Made by a program: the position numbers and the translations under genes
Notes under the pieces: model-generated
The model's input: the letters and a program-made list of their open reading frames with translations, nothing else
Database searches by the model: none
Told to the model about the DNA's origin: nothing
Assembly: GCF_014397025.1 (NCBI RefSeq)
Contig: NZ_JACJUO010000001.1
Location: 1,536,501-1,600,500 of the forward strand
Length of the DNA: 64,000 nucleotides
From: Ochrobactrum sp. Marseille-Q0166
Lineage (GTDB): Bacteria; Pseudomonadota; Alphaproteobacteria; Rhizobiales; Rhizobiaceae
Reading direction: 5' to 3'
Shown here: in pieces, positions 27,010 through 37,400 of the stretch
Position numbering within the stretch: position 1 is the stretch's first letter
Layout of the letters: each line of letters starts with the position of its first letter

Positions 27010-27510
27010 ATGAGTCGCCTCTATCTTCTTCGTCATGCCAAGGCAATCTGGGCCAAGCCTGGCATGAAAGACTTTGACAGGCCTCTTGATGAAGAAGGTT
27101 TTGCATCTCTGGATATACTAGCACATGCAATGAAACTGTCAGGCTTGTTGCCCGAGAGGATTGTGCTGTCAGGCTCATGCAGAACACGTGAAACTGCGGC
27201 TGGTCTTATCGAACGGCTCGAGGCTCATATTGACATGGTTATCGACGAGACAATCTACAGCGGCGGTGCCGGAGAATACTTGCAGGCTATAAAGAACAAC
27301 TCCAGCTCCGGGCAATTGATGCTCATTGGACATAATCCTAGCATCGAAGATCTGACGCTCGCGCTTGTCCGTGACGGCGATCCCCAAAGCATATCGCGAC
27401 TTGAAGCTGGTTTTCCGACTGCTGCACTCGCAACAATCACTTTTGATTACCCCCTATCAGAAATAGCAAGAAAACAGGGTTTTCTTACAAGTTTTCCTTT
27501 GCCGCGGTGA
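27010..27510 (+). CDS. Histidine phosphatase family protein (SixA-like)
   Basis: A 166-residue member of the phosphoglycerate mutase/histidine phosphatase fold. The catalytic RHAK motif opens the protein (MSRLYLLRHAKAIW), with a second conserved arginine in LSGSCRTRETA and the second catalytic histidine in MLIGHNPSIEDLT. The small size and the RHAK/GHNP motifs match SixA, which removes phosphate from histidine phosphotransfer proteins; other substrates are possible. GGGAG precedes ATG 27010. The ycjX/ycjF pair follows 95 bases later. Confidence 0.85.
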   Translation: MSRLYLLRHAKAIWAKPGMKDFDRPLDEEGFASLDILAHAMKLSGLLPERIVLSGSCRTRETAAGLIERLEAHIDMVIDETIYSGGAGEYLQAIKNNSSSGQLMLIGHNPSIEDLTLALVRDGDPQSISRLEAGFPTAALATITFDYPLSEIARKQGFLTSFPLPR

Positions 27511-27604
27511 GTATGCTTTACCGCCGATTACAGGCACCTTGTTGATACACTGCAAGAATTCCTATCTATGGCTTTGACGGTAAGTAATTTTCACGAGGTA
27601 AAAA

Positions 27605-29065
27605 TTGGCAAAACTGACCAGTTTCGGTGATGAGGCAAGGATCGCACTCGACACCCTGACGGATCGGGCAACTGGCCTGATGTCTCCATCATTGAGGCTT
27701 GGTGTGACGGGTCTTTCCCGGGCCGGGAAAACAGTTTTCATCACTTCTTTAGTACACAATATGGTGCATGGTGGCCGCCTGCCCCTTTTTGAGGCTTATA
27801 AATCCGGACGAATTTCGCGCTCGTTGCTCGAACCGCAGCCAGATGATGCTGTGCCGCGTTTTCAGTATGAGGAACACCTTTCAGCGCTTCTTGATGAACG
27901 CATCTGGCCGGACTCAACGCGTGCGATATCACAGCTTCGCCTGACTATCGAATATGAAAGCGCTTCTGCTTGGGGGCGATGGCTTTCACCTGGACGGCTT
28001 TCCGTCGATATTGTCGATTACCCTGGTGAGTGGCTGCTTGACCTGCCCTTGCTCGGTAAAACCTATAGTGAGTTCAGCGCTGATTCCTTCGCTCTGGCTC
28101 ATGAGTCCACACATAAGGATCTGGCGCAGGACTGGCTTGCGGAGGTGCAAACAGTTACACCTTCGGATAGCGCCGATGAACTGACTGCGCAACGGCTGGC
28201 AAAAAGTTTCACAGCTTATCTGCGTGCCGGTAAAGCAGACGAGCGCGCATTATCAACACTCCCTCCCGGACGCTTCCTCATGCCTGGCGATATGGATGGA
28301 TCACCAGCCCTCACCTTTGCGCCTCTGCCGGGCCTGAAGACGGAAGATTTGAAATCGGGCAGCTTGGCATCAATGATGGAGCGTCGTTACGAGGCTTACA
28401 AGACGCATGTCGTAAAGCCATTCTTTCGCGAGCATATTGCACGGCTTGATCGCCAGATTATTTTGATTGACGCCATGCAGGCTATGAATGCTGGCGGCGA
28501 CGTTGTTACGGATCTCGAACGCGCATTGACCGATATTCTTTCATGCTTTCGACCGGGGCGCGCAAATCTGCTCACCGGATTGATCCAGCGGCGTATTGGA
28601 CGCATTCTCGTCGCTGCTACAAAGGCAGATCATCTCCATCATGAAAGCCATGATCGCTTACAAGCCATTGTTCGCCGACTTGTTGAACGTGCGATCGAGC
28701 GTGCGGACTTTTCCGGTGCGGATATAGAAGTTTTGGCTATGGCTGCGGTTCGCGCGACCCGTGAGGCAACGGTGAAAGAAGGCAAGGATACGCTCCCCGT
28801 AATCATCGGAACGCCACTTAAAGGTGAGCGTATTGATGGTCAAACCTTTGATGGAGAAACAGAAACTGCTATATTTCCCGGTGATTTACCCAAAAACCCT
28901 AATGTAATATTTGATGCTTCGTTTTCGCATGAAGAGCCGGCAATCCGCTTTGTGCGTTTTCGCCCACCTCGCCTTGAGCGGACGGCTGAAGGAATTACGC
29001 TTTCGCTGCCACATATCCGGCTTGACCGTGCATTGCAGTTTCTGATTGGAGATCGTCTGGCATGA
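27605..29065 (+). CDS. YcjX family P-loop NTPase
   Basis: A 486-residue protein of the YcjX/DUF463 family. The Walker A motif is GLSRAGKTVFITSLVH at about residue 38, and the region VDIVDYPGEWLLDLPLLG serves as the switch/Walker B segment, as in GTPase-like stress proteins. A further conserved block is ANLLTGLIQRRIGRILVAATKADHLH. The family is linked to envelope stress (Psp regulon) in E. coli; its function is unknown in Alphaproteobacteria. The TTG start at 27605 follows GAGG. It overlaps the next gene by four bases (ATGA), so the two are translationally coupled. Confidence 0.88.
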   Translation: MAKLTSFGDEARIALDTLTDRATGLMSPSLRLGVTGLSRAGKTVFITSLVHNMVHGGRLPLFEAYKSGRISRSLLEPQPDDAVPRFQYEEHLSALLDERIWPDSTRAISQLRLTIEYESASAWGRWLSPGRLSVDIVDYPGEWLLDLPLLGKTYSEFSADSFALAHESTHKDLAQDWLAEVQTVTPSDSADELTAQRLAKSFTAYLRAGKADERALSTLPPGRFLMPGDMDGSPALTFAPLPGLKTEDLKSGSLASMMERRYEAYKTHVVKPFFREHIARLDRQIILIDAMQAMNAGGDVVTDLERALTDILSCFRPGRANLLTGLIQRRIGRILVAATKADHLHHESHDRLQAIVRRLVERAIERADFSGADIEVLAMAAVRATREATVKEGKDTLPVIIGTPLKGERIDGQTFDGETETAIFPGDLPKNPNVIFDASFSHEEPAIRFVRFRPPRLERTAEGITLSLPHIRLDRALQFLIGDRLA

Positions 29066-30147
29066 GTGAGAAATCTCCACGTAAACCAGCAGCCTTCAGC
29101 GTGAAACAACCCGTGCCAACGGGCTCAACAATACCAGATGAGATGTCACGTCGTCCGCGAGCAGTGACAGATCTTGAGAAAGTTGTGCCGGAAGTTGATG
29201 TATTTGCGCTAAGCGAAGAAGAAGCTGCGGAACTTGAAATTCTAGATCCGTCTTTTGAAGCGCCACCGCATCGGCGATGGTCTTTAAGCAAGGTACTGTT
29301 CGGTGCCTTAGGTGTGCTGGCATCCTTCGCGATTGGCATTTGGATTGAAGATCTTATTCAAGCACTTTTTTCACGTGCAGATTGGTTGGGTTGGACGGCT
29401 TTCGGGGTGGCGATGGTCGCTCTTGCAGCCTTCATAGCAATCATCACACGTGAGTTGATTGCATTGCGCAGGTTGGCTTCCGTCCAACATCTCAGAAAAG
29501 AGGCAGCCGATGCTTCTGAACGTGATGATATGGCGGCGGCACGCAAGGCTGTTGATGAACTACGTGCGATTGCTGCCGGCCTGCCGGAAACAGCACGAGG
29601 TCGGCAGATGCTTGAGGGCCTGACCAATGAGATCATCGACGGGCGTAATCTTATTCGGCTTGCCGAAACGGAAATCTTGCGCCCACTGGACCGTGAAGCG
29701 CGTGCCTTAATCTTAAATGCATCAAAACGCGTTTCTATCGTCACGGCGATCAGTCCTCGCGCACTTGTCGATATTGGTTATGTTATTTTTGAGTCAGCGC
29801 GTCTTATCCGCCGACTGTCACAGCTTTATGGCGGACGTCCGGGAACGCTTGGATTTCTCAAGCTTGCTCGACGCGTTGTAGCACATCTCGCAGTCACCGG
29901 AACAATCGCTATGGGCGACAGTGTTATTCAGCAGCTCATTGGTCATGGTTTGGCATCTCGCCTGTCGGCAAAGTTGGGAGAAGGTGTCGTCAATGGCTTG
30001 ATGACTGCGCGCATTGGCATTGCTGCTATGGACGTGGTAAGACCCTTCCCGTTTAATTCGGAAAAGCGCCCTGGTGTAAGTGACTTCATCGGCGATATTG
30101 CTCGAATAAACGGCGATAAGACCGGGAAGGCGTCTGATCGCGTCTAA
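29062..30147 (+). CDS. YcjF/TIGR01620 family membrane protein (DUF697)
   Basis: A 361-residue partner of YcjX. After a polar N-terminal 90 residues, two membrane helices lie at about 92-112 and 123-148, followed by a helical cytoplasmic region and a DUF697-type hydrophobic domain from about residue 255 (FLKLARRVVAHLAVTGTIAMGDSVIQQL). The gene pair ycjX-ycjF is conserved across Proteobacteria, here with overlapping ATGA. Function unknown; an inner-membrane stress role is inferred from the E. coli homologues. Confidence 0.85.
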   Translation: MSEKSPRKPAAFSVKQPVPTGSTIPDEMSRRPRAVTDLEKVVPEVDVFALSEEEAAELEILDPSFEAPPHRRWSLSKVLFGALGVLASFAIGIWIEDLIQALFSRADWLGWTAFGVAMVALAAFIAIITRELIALRRLASVQHLRKEAADASERDDMAAARKAVDELRAIAAGLPETARGRQMLEGLTNEIIDGRNLIRLAETEILRPLDREARALILNASKRVSIVTAISPRALVDIGYVIFESARLIRRLSQLYGGRPGTLGFLKLARRVVAHLAVTGTIAMGDSVIQQLIGHGLASRLSAKLGEGVVNGLMTARIGIAAMDVVRPFPFNSEKRPGVSDFIGDIARINGDKTGKASDRV

Positions 30148-30355
30148 AGAGTCTTTTAAACATGTTTATCTTGTCAGCATTGACGCCTATGAAAACGAAG
30201 CATTAACCATTCGCGGCGAATATAACAGTTAAATATAGGGCGTTCGAATCTGTGATCCTTGCGCTATAAAACACCCTGACGTGTGGTTGTGGCGTGTTTA
30301 CAGATAATCTATTGGAAGAGTGCCTTGAGGCCGAGATTCCGGGACAGAGCCGACT

Positions 30356-30889
30356 ATGAAAAATTACATTGCTGCTTGCCTTACGCTCCTGCCCGCATCA
30401 TTTTTTGTTGCGCCAGTTTTGGCCGCGGATAAGGACGAACAGTTTTTCCAGACGATTGAGGGCCAGTGGTCCGGCCCGGGTGAAATTGTTGCCGGTAAAT
30501 ACAAAGGCACTAAATTTGTCTGCAACCTCTCTGGCACGACACCTAACGATACGGTTGGTATGACACTTGATGGCACTTGTCGCGTTGGCGTGTTTTCTCA
30601 GCCAATGAAGGCTACCGTTACACGTGTTGGCTCGAGTTATGCTGGCAAGTTTAATGATGGCGCAGAAGGCAAAGGCCTGAATGTCACTTCCGGTTCCGTA
30701 TCAGGCAACAAGGTGGTTCTTGGCCTTAATCGCAAAGAGTTGAATGGTGCCATGCTTGCTCGCGTTGCCGACAACAACACCATGAATGTCACCGTATCGG
30801 TGCGCGTCGAAAAGGAACTGGTTCCAGTGATCGGCATGAGCCTCAAACGCGTTGACAGTATCGCTGTCGGTAGCATTGCCAAAAATTAA
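30356..30889 (+). CDS. Exported conserved hypothetical protein
   Basis: A 177-residue protein with a clear signal peptide (MKNYIAACLTLLPASFFVAP, cleavage expected after VLAA-D near residue 24). The mature part is short beta-rich repeats of Gly, Thr and Val (IEGQWSGPGEIVAGKYKGTK, GSVSGNKVVLGLNRKEL) and has two cysteines (in FVCNLS and DGTCRVG) that could form a disulfide. It resembles periplasmic beta-barrel-like hypothetical proteins of Brucella and Rhizobium. No function can be given. The following folK gene is convergent, 11 bases away. Confidence 0.75.
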   Translation: MKNYIAACLTLLPASFFVAPVLAADKDEQFFQTIEGQWSGPGEIVAGKYKGTKFVCNLSGTTPNDTVGMTLDGTCRVGVFSQPMKATVTRVGSSYAGKFNDGAEGKGLNVTSGSVSGNKVVLGLNRKELNGAMLARVADNNTMNVTVSVRVEKELVPVIGMSLKRVDSIAVGSIAKN

Positions 30890-30900
30890 GACAGATTTTC

Positions 30901-31428
30901 TTACAACCACCAGCCCGCATCTATGCGGGCTTCTTCTATTTCAGAACGCTCACAGAGCTTTTCCCATTCCAAAACTGTTTTACCGGCAATTTCAAGCTGT
31001 GGCGCAATATCTTTAAGTGGCACCAGCACGAAAGCGCGTTCCTGAATACGTGGATGCGGCAATTCCAGCATCGTATCGTTCATCCTGATCGCTTCGCCCG
31101 CTCTCGTTTTCATAACCAGAATGTCAATATCGATGATCCTTGGTCCCCAGCGCTCAAGTCGAACGCGCTTGAGTGACCGCTCTACATCCAGACAGGTCTC
31201 GATAAGCTGGAGCGGTTCCAGCGTGGTTGCAATTTCAGCACAGGAATTATGAAACCATGACTGATCAATCTTGCCCCATGGCGGTGTGCGATAGACCTTC
31301 GATACGGCAACGACGTTAATATCTTTTCGAGCGTCGAGCAGTCTTAAAGCCTTAGCCATGGAGGCTATGGGATCATCAATATTGCCGCCAAGGCCGAGCC
31401 AGGCGCGGTAAGGCATGGCATTGCTCAT
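30901..31428 (-). CDS. folK: 2-amino-4-hydroxy-6-hydroxymethyldihydropteridine pyrophosphokinase
   Basis: HPPK transfers pyrophosphate from ATP to 6-hydroxymethyl-dihydropterin in folate synthesis. Family motifs are complete: GLGGNIDDP at the N-terminus, YRTPPWGKIDQSWFHNSC, ERSLKRVRLERWGPRIIDIDIL with the metal-binding aspartates, and LPHPRIQERAFVLVPL. At 175 residues it is normal length. It is the last gene of folP-folB-folK, overlapping the folB stop by one base. Confidence 0.95.
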   Translation of the reverse strand: MSNAMPYRAWLGLGGNIDDPIASMAKALRLLDARKDINVVAVSKVYRTPPWGKIDQSWFHNSCAEIATTLEPLQLIETCLDVERSLKRVRLERWGPRIIDIDILVMKTRAGEAIRMNDTMLELPHPRIQERAFVLVPLKDIAPQLEIAGKTVLEWEKLCERSEIEEARIDAGWWL

Positions 31429-31787
31429 CAGCGCGGATAAACCACCGTAACTTCAACATGGTCCAACACGCCGGGAACGGGCGCATTTGGCTTGCGGATC
31501 GTGATTTCAGCACGTTTGATCTGCGGGAAACGTGCTACCAGTGCCTTGCCAACATCAAGTGCAAGCGTTTCAATCAGATAGCGCTGGCTACCTGTAATGA
31601 TGTCTTGAATAACGGCAAAGGCGATACCGTAATGAACTGTGCCTTCGATGTCGTCATTTTGCAGTGCCTCACCCGGATCAACATCAAGGATCGCGTCAAC
31701 ATAAAAACGTTGACCGAGCTTATGCTCTTCGTCGAAGACGCCGTGATGCGCAAAGAATGCGCAATTCATAATACGGATGGTGTACAC
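31428..31787 (-). CDS. folB: Dihydroneopterin aldolase
   Basis: FolB cleaves dihydroneopterin to 6-hydroxymethyl-dihydropterin and glycolaldehyde. The 119-residue protein has the family start IRIMNCAFFAHHGVFDEEHKLGQRF with the conserved HHG-x6-E pattern, and the lysine-containing segment AEITIRKPNAPVPG near the end. It begins two bases after folP and overlaps folK, so the three genes form a tight operon. Confidence 0.95.
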   Translation of the reverse strand: MYTIRIMNCAFFAHHGVFDEEHKLGQRFYVDAILDVDPGEALQNDDIEGTVHYGIAFAVIQDIITGSQRYLIETLALDVGKALVARFPQIKRAEITIRKPNAPVPGVLDHVEVTVVYPR

Positions 31788-31789
31788 GG

Positions 31790-32641
31790 CTATGCTTTCT
31801 GTTTTGAGTTTTCTCTGCTTTGCAGGATAGCATCAGCAACTGCAAGGGCGTCTCTGTTAAACGCGACATTATGAACGCGAAAAATGTCGGCGCCTGCCAA
31901 ACGCAGCATTACCGATGTAGCGGCTGTACCCGCATCCCGCTCTAAAGGATCAGCCTGTCCAGTCATCGCACCTATAAAGCGCTTTCTGGACGTTCCGACG
32001 AGCAAAGGCTGGCCAAAACGCTGCAGTTCTTCCATACGCGCCATTAGCGCTATGTCTTCCTCTTGATTTTTGCCAAATCCAAACCCCGGATCAAGCACAA
32101 TACCTGCTTGTCTGATGCCTGCCCTGTCTGCAATTTCCAGCGACTTGTCCAAAAATTCAAACTGATCAGCAATCACATCGTGATCAGTCTGACGATCACG
32201 GCTTGTATGCATGATAACAAGCCCTGCGCTGGTTTCTTTTGCGACGTTAGCGATTTCGGGTTCTCTTTGCAGTCCCCACACATCATTGACGATATGTGCG
32301 CCCGCTTCCACCGCAAGCCGTGCTGTTGAAGCGCGGTAAGTATCAATTGATATGATGCATCCAAAATGCTCGGTTAGTGCCCGAATAACGGGCAAAACTC
32401 TGGCGGCCTCCACTTCAGGCTCAACAATGGCTGCGCCGGGGCGGGTCGATTCTCCGCCCACATCAATGATAGTGGCTCCATCATCGAGCATTGTTTTCGC
32501 AGCAGCAAGGGCCTTGTTCAATTCGATATGATTCCCGCCGTCAGAGAATGAATCCGGTGTCACGTTCAAAATACCCATGATGACCGATTTTGAACCCAAT
32601 TGGAGACTACGGTCATGAGCGAGCTGCCACTGTTTGATCAT
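31790..32641 (-). CDS. folP: Dihydropteroate synthase
   Basis: DHPS joins 6-hydroxymethyl-dihydropterin pyrophosphate to p-aminobenzoate and is the sulfonamide target. The 283-residue TIM barrel shows the signatures MGILNVTPDSFSDGG, DVGGESTRPGAAIV, DTYRAS, HIVNDVWGL, DPGFGFGKN, LVGTSRKRF and RVHNV. It is the first gene of the folP-folB-folK operon; the substrate chain runs through all three products. Confidence 0.96.
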   Translation of the reverse strand: MIKQWQLAHDRSLQLGSKSVIMGILNVTPDSFSDGGNHIELNKALAAAKTMLDDGATIIDVGGESTRPGAAIVEPEVEAARVLPVIRALTEHFGCIISIDTYRASTARLAVEAGAHIVNDVWGLQREPEIANVAKETSAGLVIMHTSRDRQTDHDVIADQFEFLDKSLEIADRAGIRQAGIVLDPGFGFGKNQEEDIALMARMEELQRFGQPLLVGTSRKRFIGAMTGQADPLERDAGTAATSVMLRLAGADIFRVHNVAFNRDALAVADAILQSRENSKQKA

Positions 32642-32800
32642 TCAAAAATATTCCAATTGTTTATTAACGCTGCTGACAAAACTAACCGCCTACTATGTCA
32701 ATTTGCGAGAGATGTTATAGTTCTCTTGACCTTTGCATGCCATGTTGCTCATCAATGAAGTTGAAGTTTTCTTTCTGGTTTTATGAAGAGGTGCCGGAAC

Positions 32801-33415
32801 ATGTCTTTAAAAAAACGAGTTCTGGCATTGGGGCTTTCCTTAGCCATTCTTGCACCTGAGGCTCAGGCTGCCTCGATTTTCCGTACATTCAGCTATTATA
32901 ATGTCAATGGAAAGACCGCAGAAGATCTCGACAAAGCTTTATCACGCAGCGGACCTTTTCTTAAGAAAACCGGCCAGCACCACCCGGGCGCTGCCGAGAT
33001 TCGCTTTGATGCAAAGGTTCGGTATGGGCGAGCAACCGGTCAAAAAGCCTGCAAGGTGCAGGATGTCTATGTTAACGTTCATGCCAAAGTTATGCTGCCA
33101 CGCTGGAAGCAGCGCCGCAAAGCTGGACCGGAACTCGCGCTGATCTGGGATACTCTTTATCAGGATATTCGACGACACGAAGAAAGTCACATCGTGATTG
33201 CACGCAGCCATGCGACCGAAATGGAGCGTACAATACGTGCCCTGCGCAGCCGAAAAGATTGTGCAACATTACGTGCGGATATCGACAAAGTGACTGAACG
33301 ATTGATGGCTGCGCACGATAAAGCGCAAGAACGTTTCGATAAGGTGGAAACAATCAATTTCGAACGGCGTTTTGAGCGTCTGCTCACGTACAAGCTCGAA
33401 AAAATGCTTCAGTAG
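32801..33415 (+). CDS. DUF922 family secreted Zn-dependent protease-like protein
   Basis: A 204-residue protein with a signal peptide (MSLKKRVLALGLSLAILAPE, cleavage near AQA-A). The domain that follows belongs to DUF922, predicted secreted metalloproteases; the HExxH zinc motif is HEESH in DIRRHEESHIVIARSH at about residue 128, with further histidines after it. Two cysteines (QKACKVQ and RKDCATL) flank the motif. AGAGG precedes ATG 32801; an upstream ATG at 32783 would add six residues. It stands apart from the folate operon, divergently transcribed. The protease activity is a family prediction. Confidence 0.8.
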   Translation: MSLKKRVLALGLSLAILAPEAQAASIFRTFSYYNVNGKTAEDLDKALSRSGPFLKKTGQHHPGAAEIRFDAKVRYGRATGQKACKVQDVYVNVHAKVMLPRWKQRRKAGPELALIWDTLYQDIRRHEESHIVIARSHATEMERTIRALRSRKDCATLRADIDKVTERLMAAHDKAQERFDKVETINFERRFERLLTYKLEKMLQ

Positions 33416-33428
33416 TCATAAACCCAAC

Positions 33429-33463
33429 GTGCCGATGATCCGCACGATCAAGTTCATCGGCAC
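33429..33463. terminator. Hairpin between convergent DUF922 and ferredoxin genes
   Basis: GTGCCGATGA (33429-33438) pairs perfectly with TCATCGGCAC (33454-33463) around a 15-base loop. No good T-tract follows on either strand, so it is only a probable shared terminator. Confidence 0.45.
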
Positions 33464-33481
33464 AATTTAAGAATAACAACC

Positions 33482-34424
<943 letters not shown>

Positions 34425-37400
34425 ATGGCTTCTAAATCCAAGGCGCAAAAGCTCGACCACGAGGTTGAACAGGCACTTGAACAGGCTCTGGACATCGAGT
34501 TCGGTGACGATTTCGACATTGATATGGACCTGAGTGCGATTGAAGCAGAGTTTTCGGTCGATGATCTCGAAGAGCAGATTTCGCGCGCGGCTGAAGAACT
34601 CGTCGCAGAACAGAGCACGAAAGTGGTCGAAGAGGGAAAACTCGCTTCGTTAAATATATCCACTGAAGACAGCGCCAAGGCTGAGACGATTGCTACCGTT
34701 TCCGTGATCGCAACCCCTGCTGCACCACCCGTTCCGCCGGTTGTCAACGCCGTACTCCCTTCCGCTGCTCCCGAGGCTGCGAACGTTTCTCCAAAATCTG
34801 TAAACAAGGCTAAGCCAGAGGCTCAGAATACCGCAACGCCGTCCGCCAAGCCTGCACCGAGTGTTGTCGCCGCCACGCCTGCCGCAGCGCTAACCCCCGC
34901 TAATGATGATTCTCGTAATAGCCGTACCGTTATTGCCGCGCCGCGCCGCATAACTGAACGCTCATCTAAGCTTTACTGGACGACGACCGCAATGAGCGTG
35001 CTTTGGGCCGCGGGTGGTGTTGCGATCAGCAAGGCAATCAGCCCTGATGTCTTTTCAAGTCTTCAGGCGACTACGAATTTCTTTACCTCGCCTGCAGGTA
35101 TCGGTGTTATGGCAGGCGTGGCGCTGCCTGTTGCCATGTTCTGGGGCTTTGCGCACATTGTGAAACGTGCGCAGGAAATGCACGTCGCGGCCCGCAGCAT
35201 GTCAGAAGCAGCGCTCAAGCTCTTGCAGCCTGAAGCAGCAGCCGGCGATCGCGTATCGACGCTCAGTCAGGCCGTTCGTCGCGAAGTTGCAGCGATGAAT
35301 GAAGGCATTGAACGTACACTTGCTCGCGCTGTTGAACTTGAAACCCTCGTTCAGTCCGAGGTCAATCAGCTTGAGCGAGCTTACAGCGATAACGAAGTTC
35401 GCATTCGCACGCTCGTCAGCGATCTTGGCAATGAACGTGAAGCTGTCGTCAGCCACGCTGAGCGCGTACGCTCGTCAATCACAGGTGCTCATGAGCAGCT
35501 TAAGGAAGAATTGTCGAGTGCCGCCAATATTATAAGAGATAATGTTGCATCGGCATCTGAACAGCTCAGCTCGCTCTTGGGCGACTCCGGTGAGCGCTTG
35601 ATCAGCAGCATCAATGAAAGCGGCGGCGCGATTGCCGAGGCTATTGAAAAACGAACTGGCGATATTGCGACGCGTATTACAACGTCTGGCGAAGCATTCT
35701 CGAACGAACTTGATGCGCGCATCACGACGCTTGATCAGCAGTCTCGTGAGATTTCAGAACGTGTAAGCTCGGCACTTGATGAGCGTACAGCCGGTATCGC
35801 AACACTACTTGGCGGCGCAACTCAGTCCATGGTCAGTGAATTTGATGCTCGTCTTACGCAGCTTGATACGACGCTCAATGAACGTGGTCGTTCGCTTCTC
35901 ACTGAGTTTGAAACGCGTGCTCACGCGCTCGACAGCAGTACAGAAAAGCTCAATGCGGCGCTTGAGACCCGTTCGCGCCAGATAAACGAAAACCTGATCG
36001 CACGCACTCGTGAAATTGCCGAAACCTTCTCAGGTGGCCGTAATGCCCTGAGTGCTATGATCGATGAAACAAAGACCAAGATCAGTGATGACCTGACTTC
36101 GATCAGTGAAAGTGTTGGTAACGTCCTTAGTGAAAAGGCTTCGTCGTTCGCTGGTAAGCTGGCTGAAAGCCGTGATGTTCTGGCAGCCTCTCTTGAAGGT
36201 GAAACAGAACGCGTTTCGGAAGTTATTCGCGGTCATGCCGACACGCTTTCCGCACGTACCAACGACATTGAAAATGCTATCAACAACAGCGCATCTGCTC
36301 TTGATACAGCCGCTGAGCGCCATGCCGCGATCCTTGCTGAAAGAACCAGTGCTCTTCAGGAAGAGATGGCAAATAACGCCTTGCGTCTAGATGTGACATT
36401 TGCTGATCATGCCCGCTCGCTTGACGAACGTGCGGCTTCGCTTGCCAGCGTCATTGCCGGCAATCAGGCTATTCTCTCTCAACTGATGGATGAACGTACC
36501 ACCGCTCTGCGAGATAACTTTACTGAAAATCGCGACGTTCTGGCCCGTATGTTTGATGAACGCGTGAATGTGTTACAGGCTCTGATTGCCAATAATCAGC
36601 AGGAACTCTCACGCTTATTCGATGAGCGTTCGCAGATGATCGGCGATACGATTGGTGCGAGCCGCGATGCATTGGAAGCAACATTCAACGATCACGTACA
36701 TCGTGTCGAGGAGCGTACAAGCGGTCTGCGTTCTGTGCTGAGCGACCATAATAGCGCCCTTTCCCAGATTCTCGATGGCCATGAACAGACAATTGAAGGT
36801 CGTACTGCCGCAATTCGCGAGACGCTGATCGAAAGTACAGCTTCGTTAAGCCAGACTCTGCAAGATCACGGCGATATTCTTTCGCAGCGTACAGCCAATC
36901 TGCACAACGCGATTGAAAACAGCAGCGACACAATCAGCCGCACCTTTGAAAGCCAGACCGGTATCATCGAAGAGCGGACGCAAACGATGGAAAAGGCGCT
37001 CACAATTGGCGTCGACAATGTCCGTCGGGCCTTGGAACAAAGCGCGGGCGTGGTCGCAGGTTCGCTGCGTGAAAAAATCACGGAAGCCGCCAGTGTCCTG
37101 TCCGCAGAGGCTGCCAAAGCCGGTGAATCGCTTAATGGCTTCGGCCAGAGCTTCAGCGCGGACCTGACAAGCAGCCTTGCAGCAACAGAAGAACGTCTAA
37201 GCGAACACGCCAGTGCAATCGCTTCACGTCTGTCACAGATTGAAGGAAGCATTGCTGATACGGCCAACAAGACGAGCGAGACACTTGCTGGGCATAGTGA
37301 AGCATTTGCGGCAAGCGTTGCGGACAATCTTGCAGGCACTGAATCCCGTCTCAAAGAACGTGCAAGCACGATTGCTGCTGGCCTTGAAGCTATTGAGGCA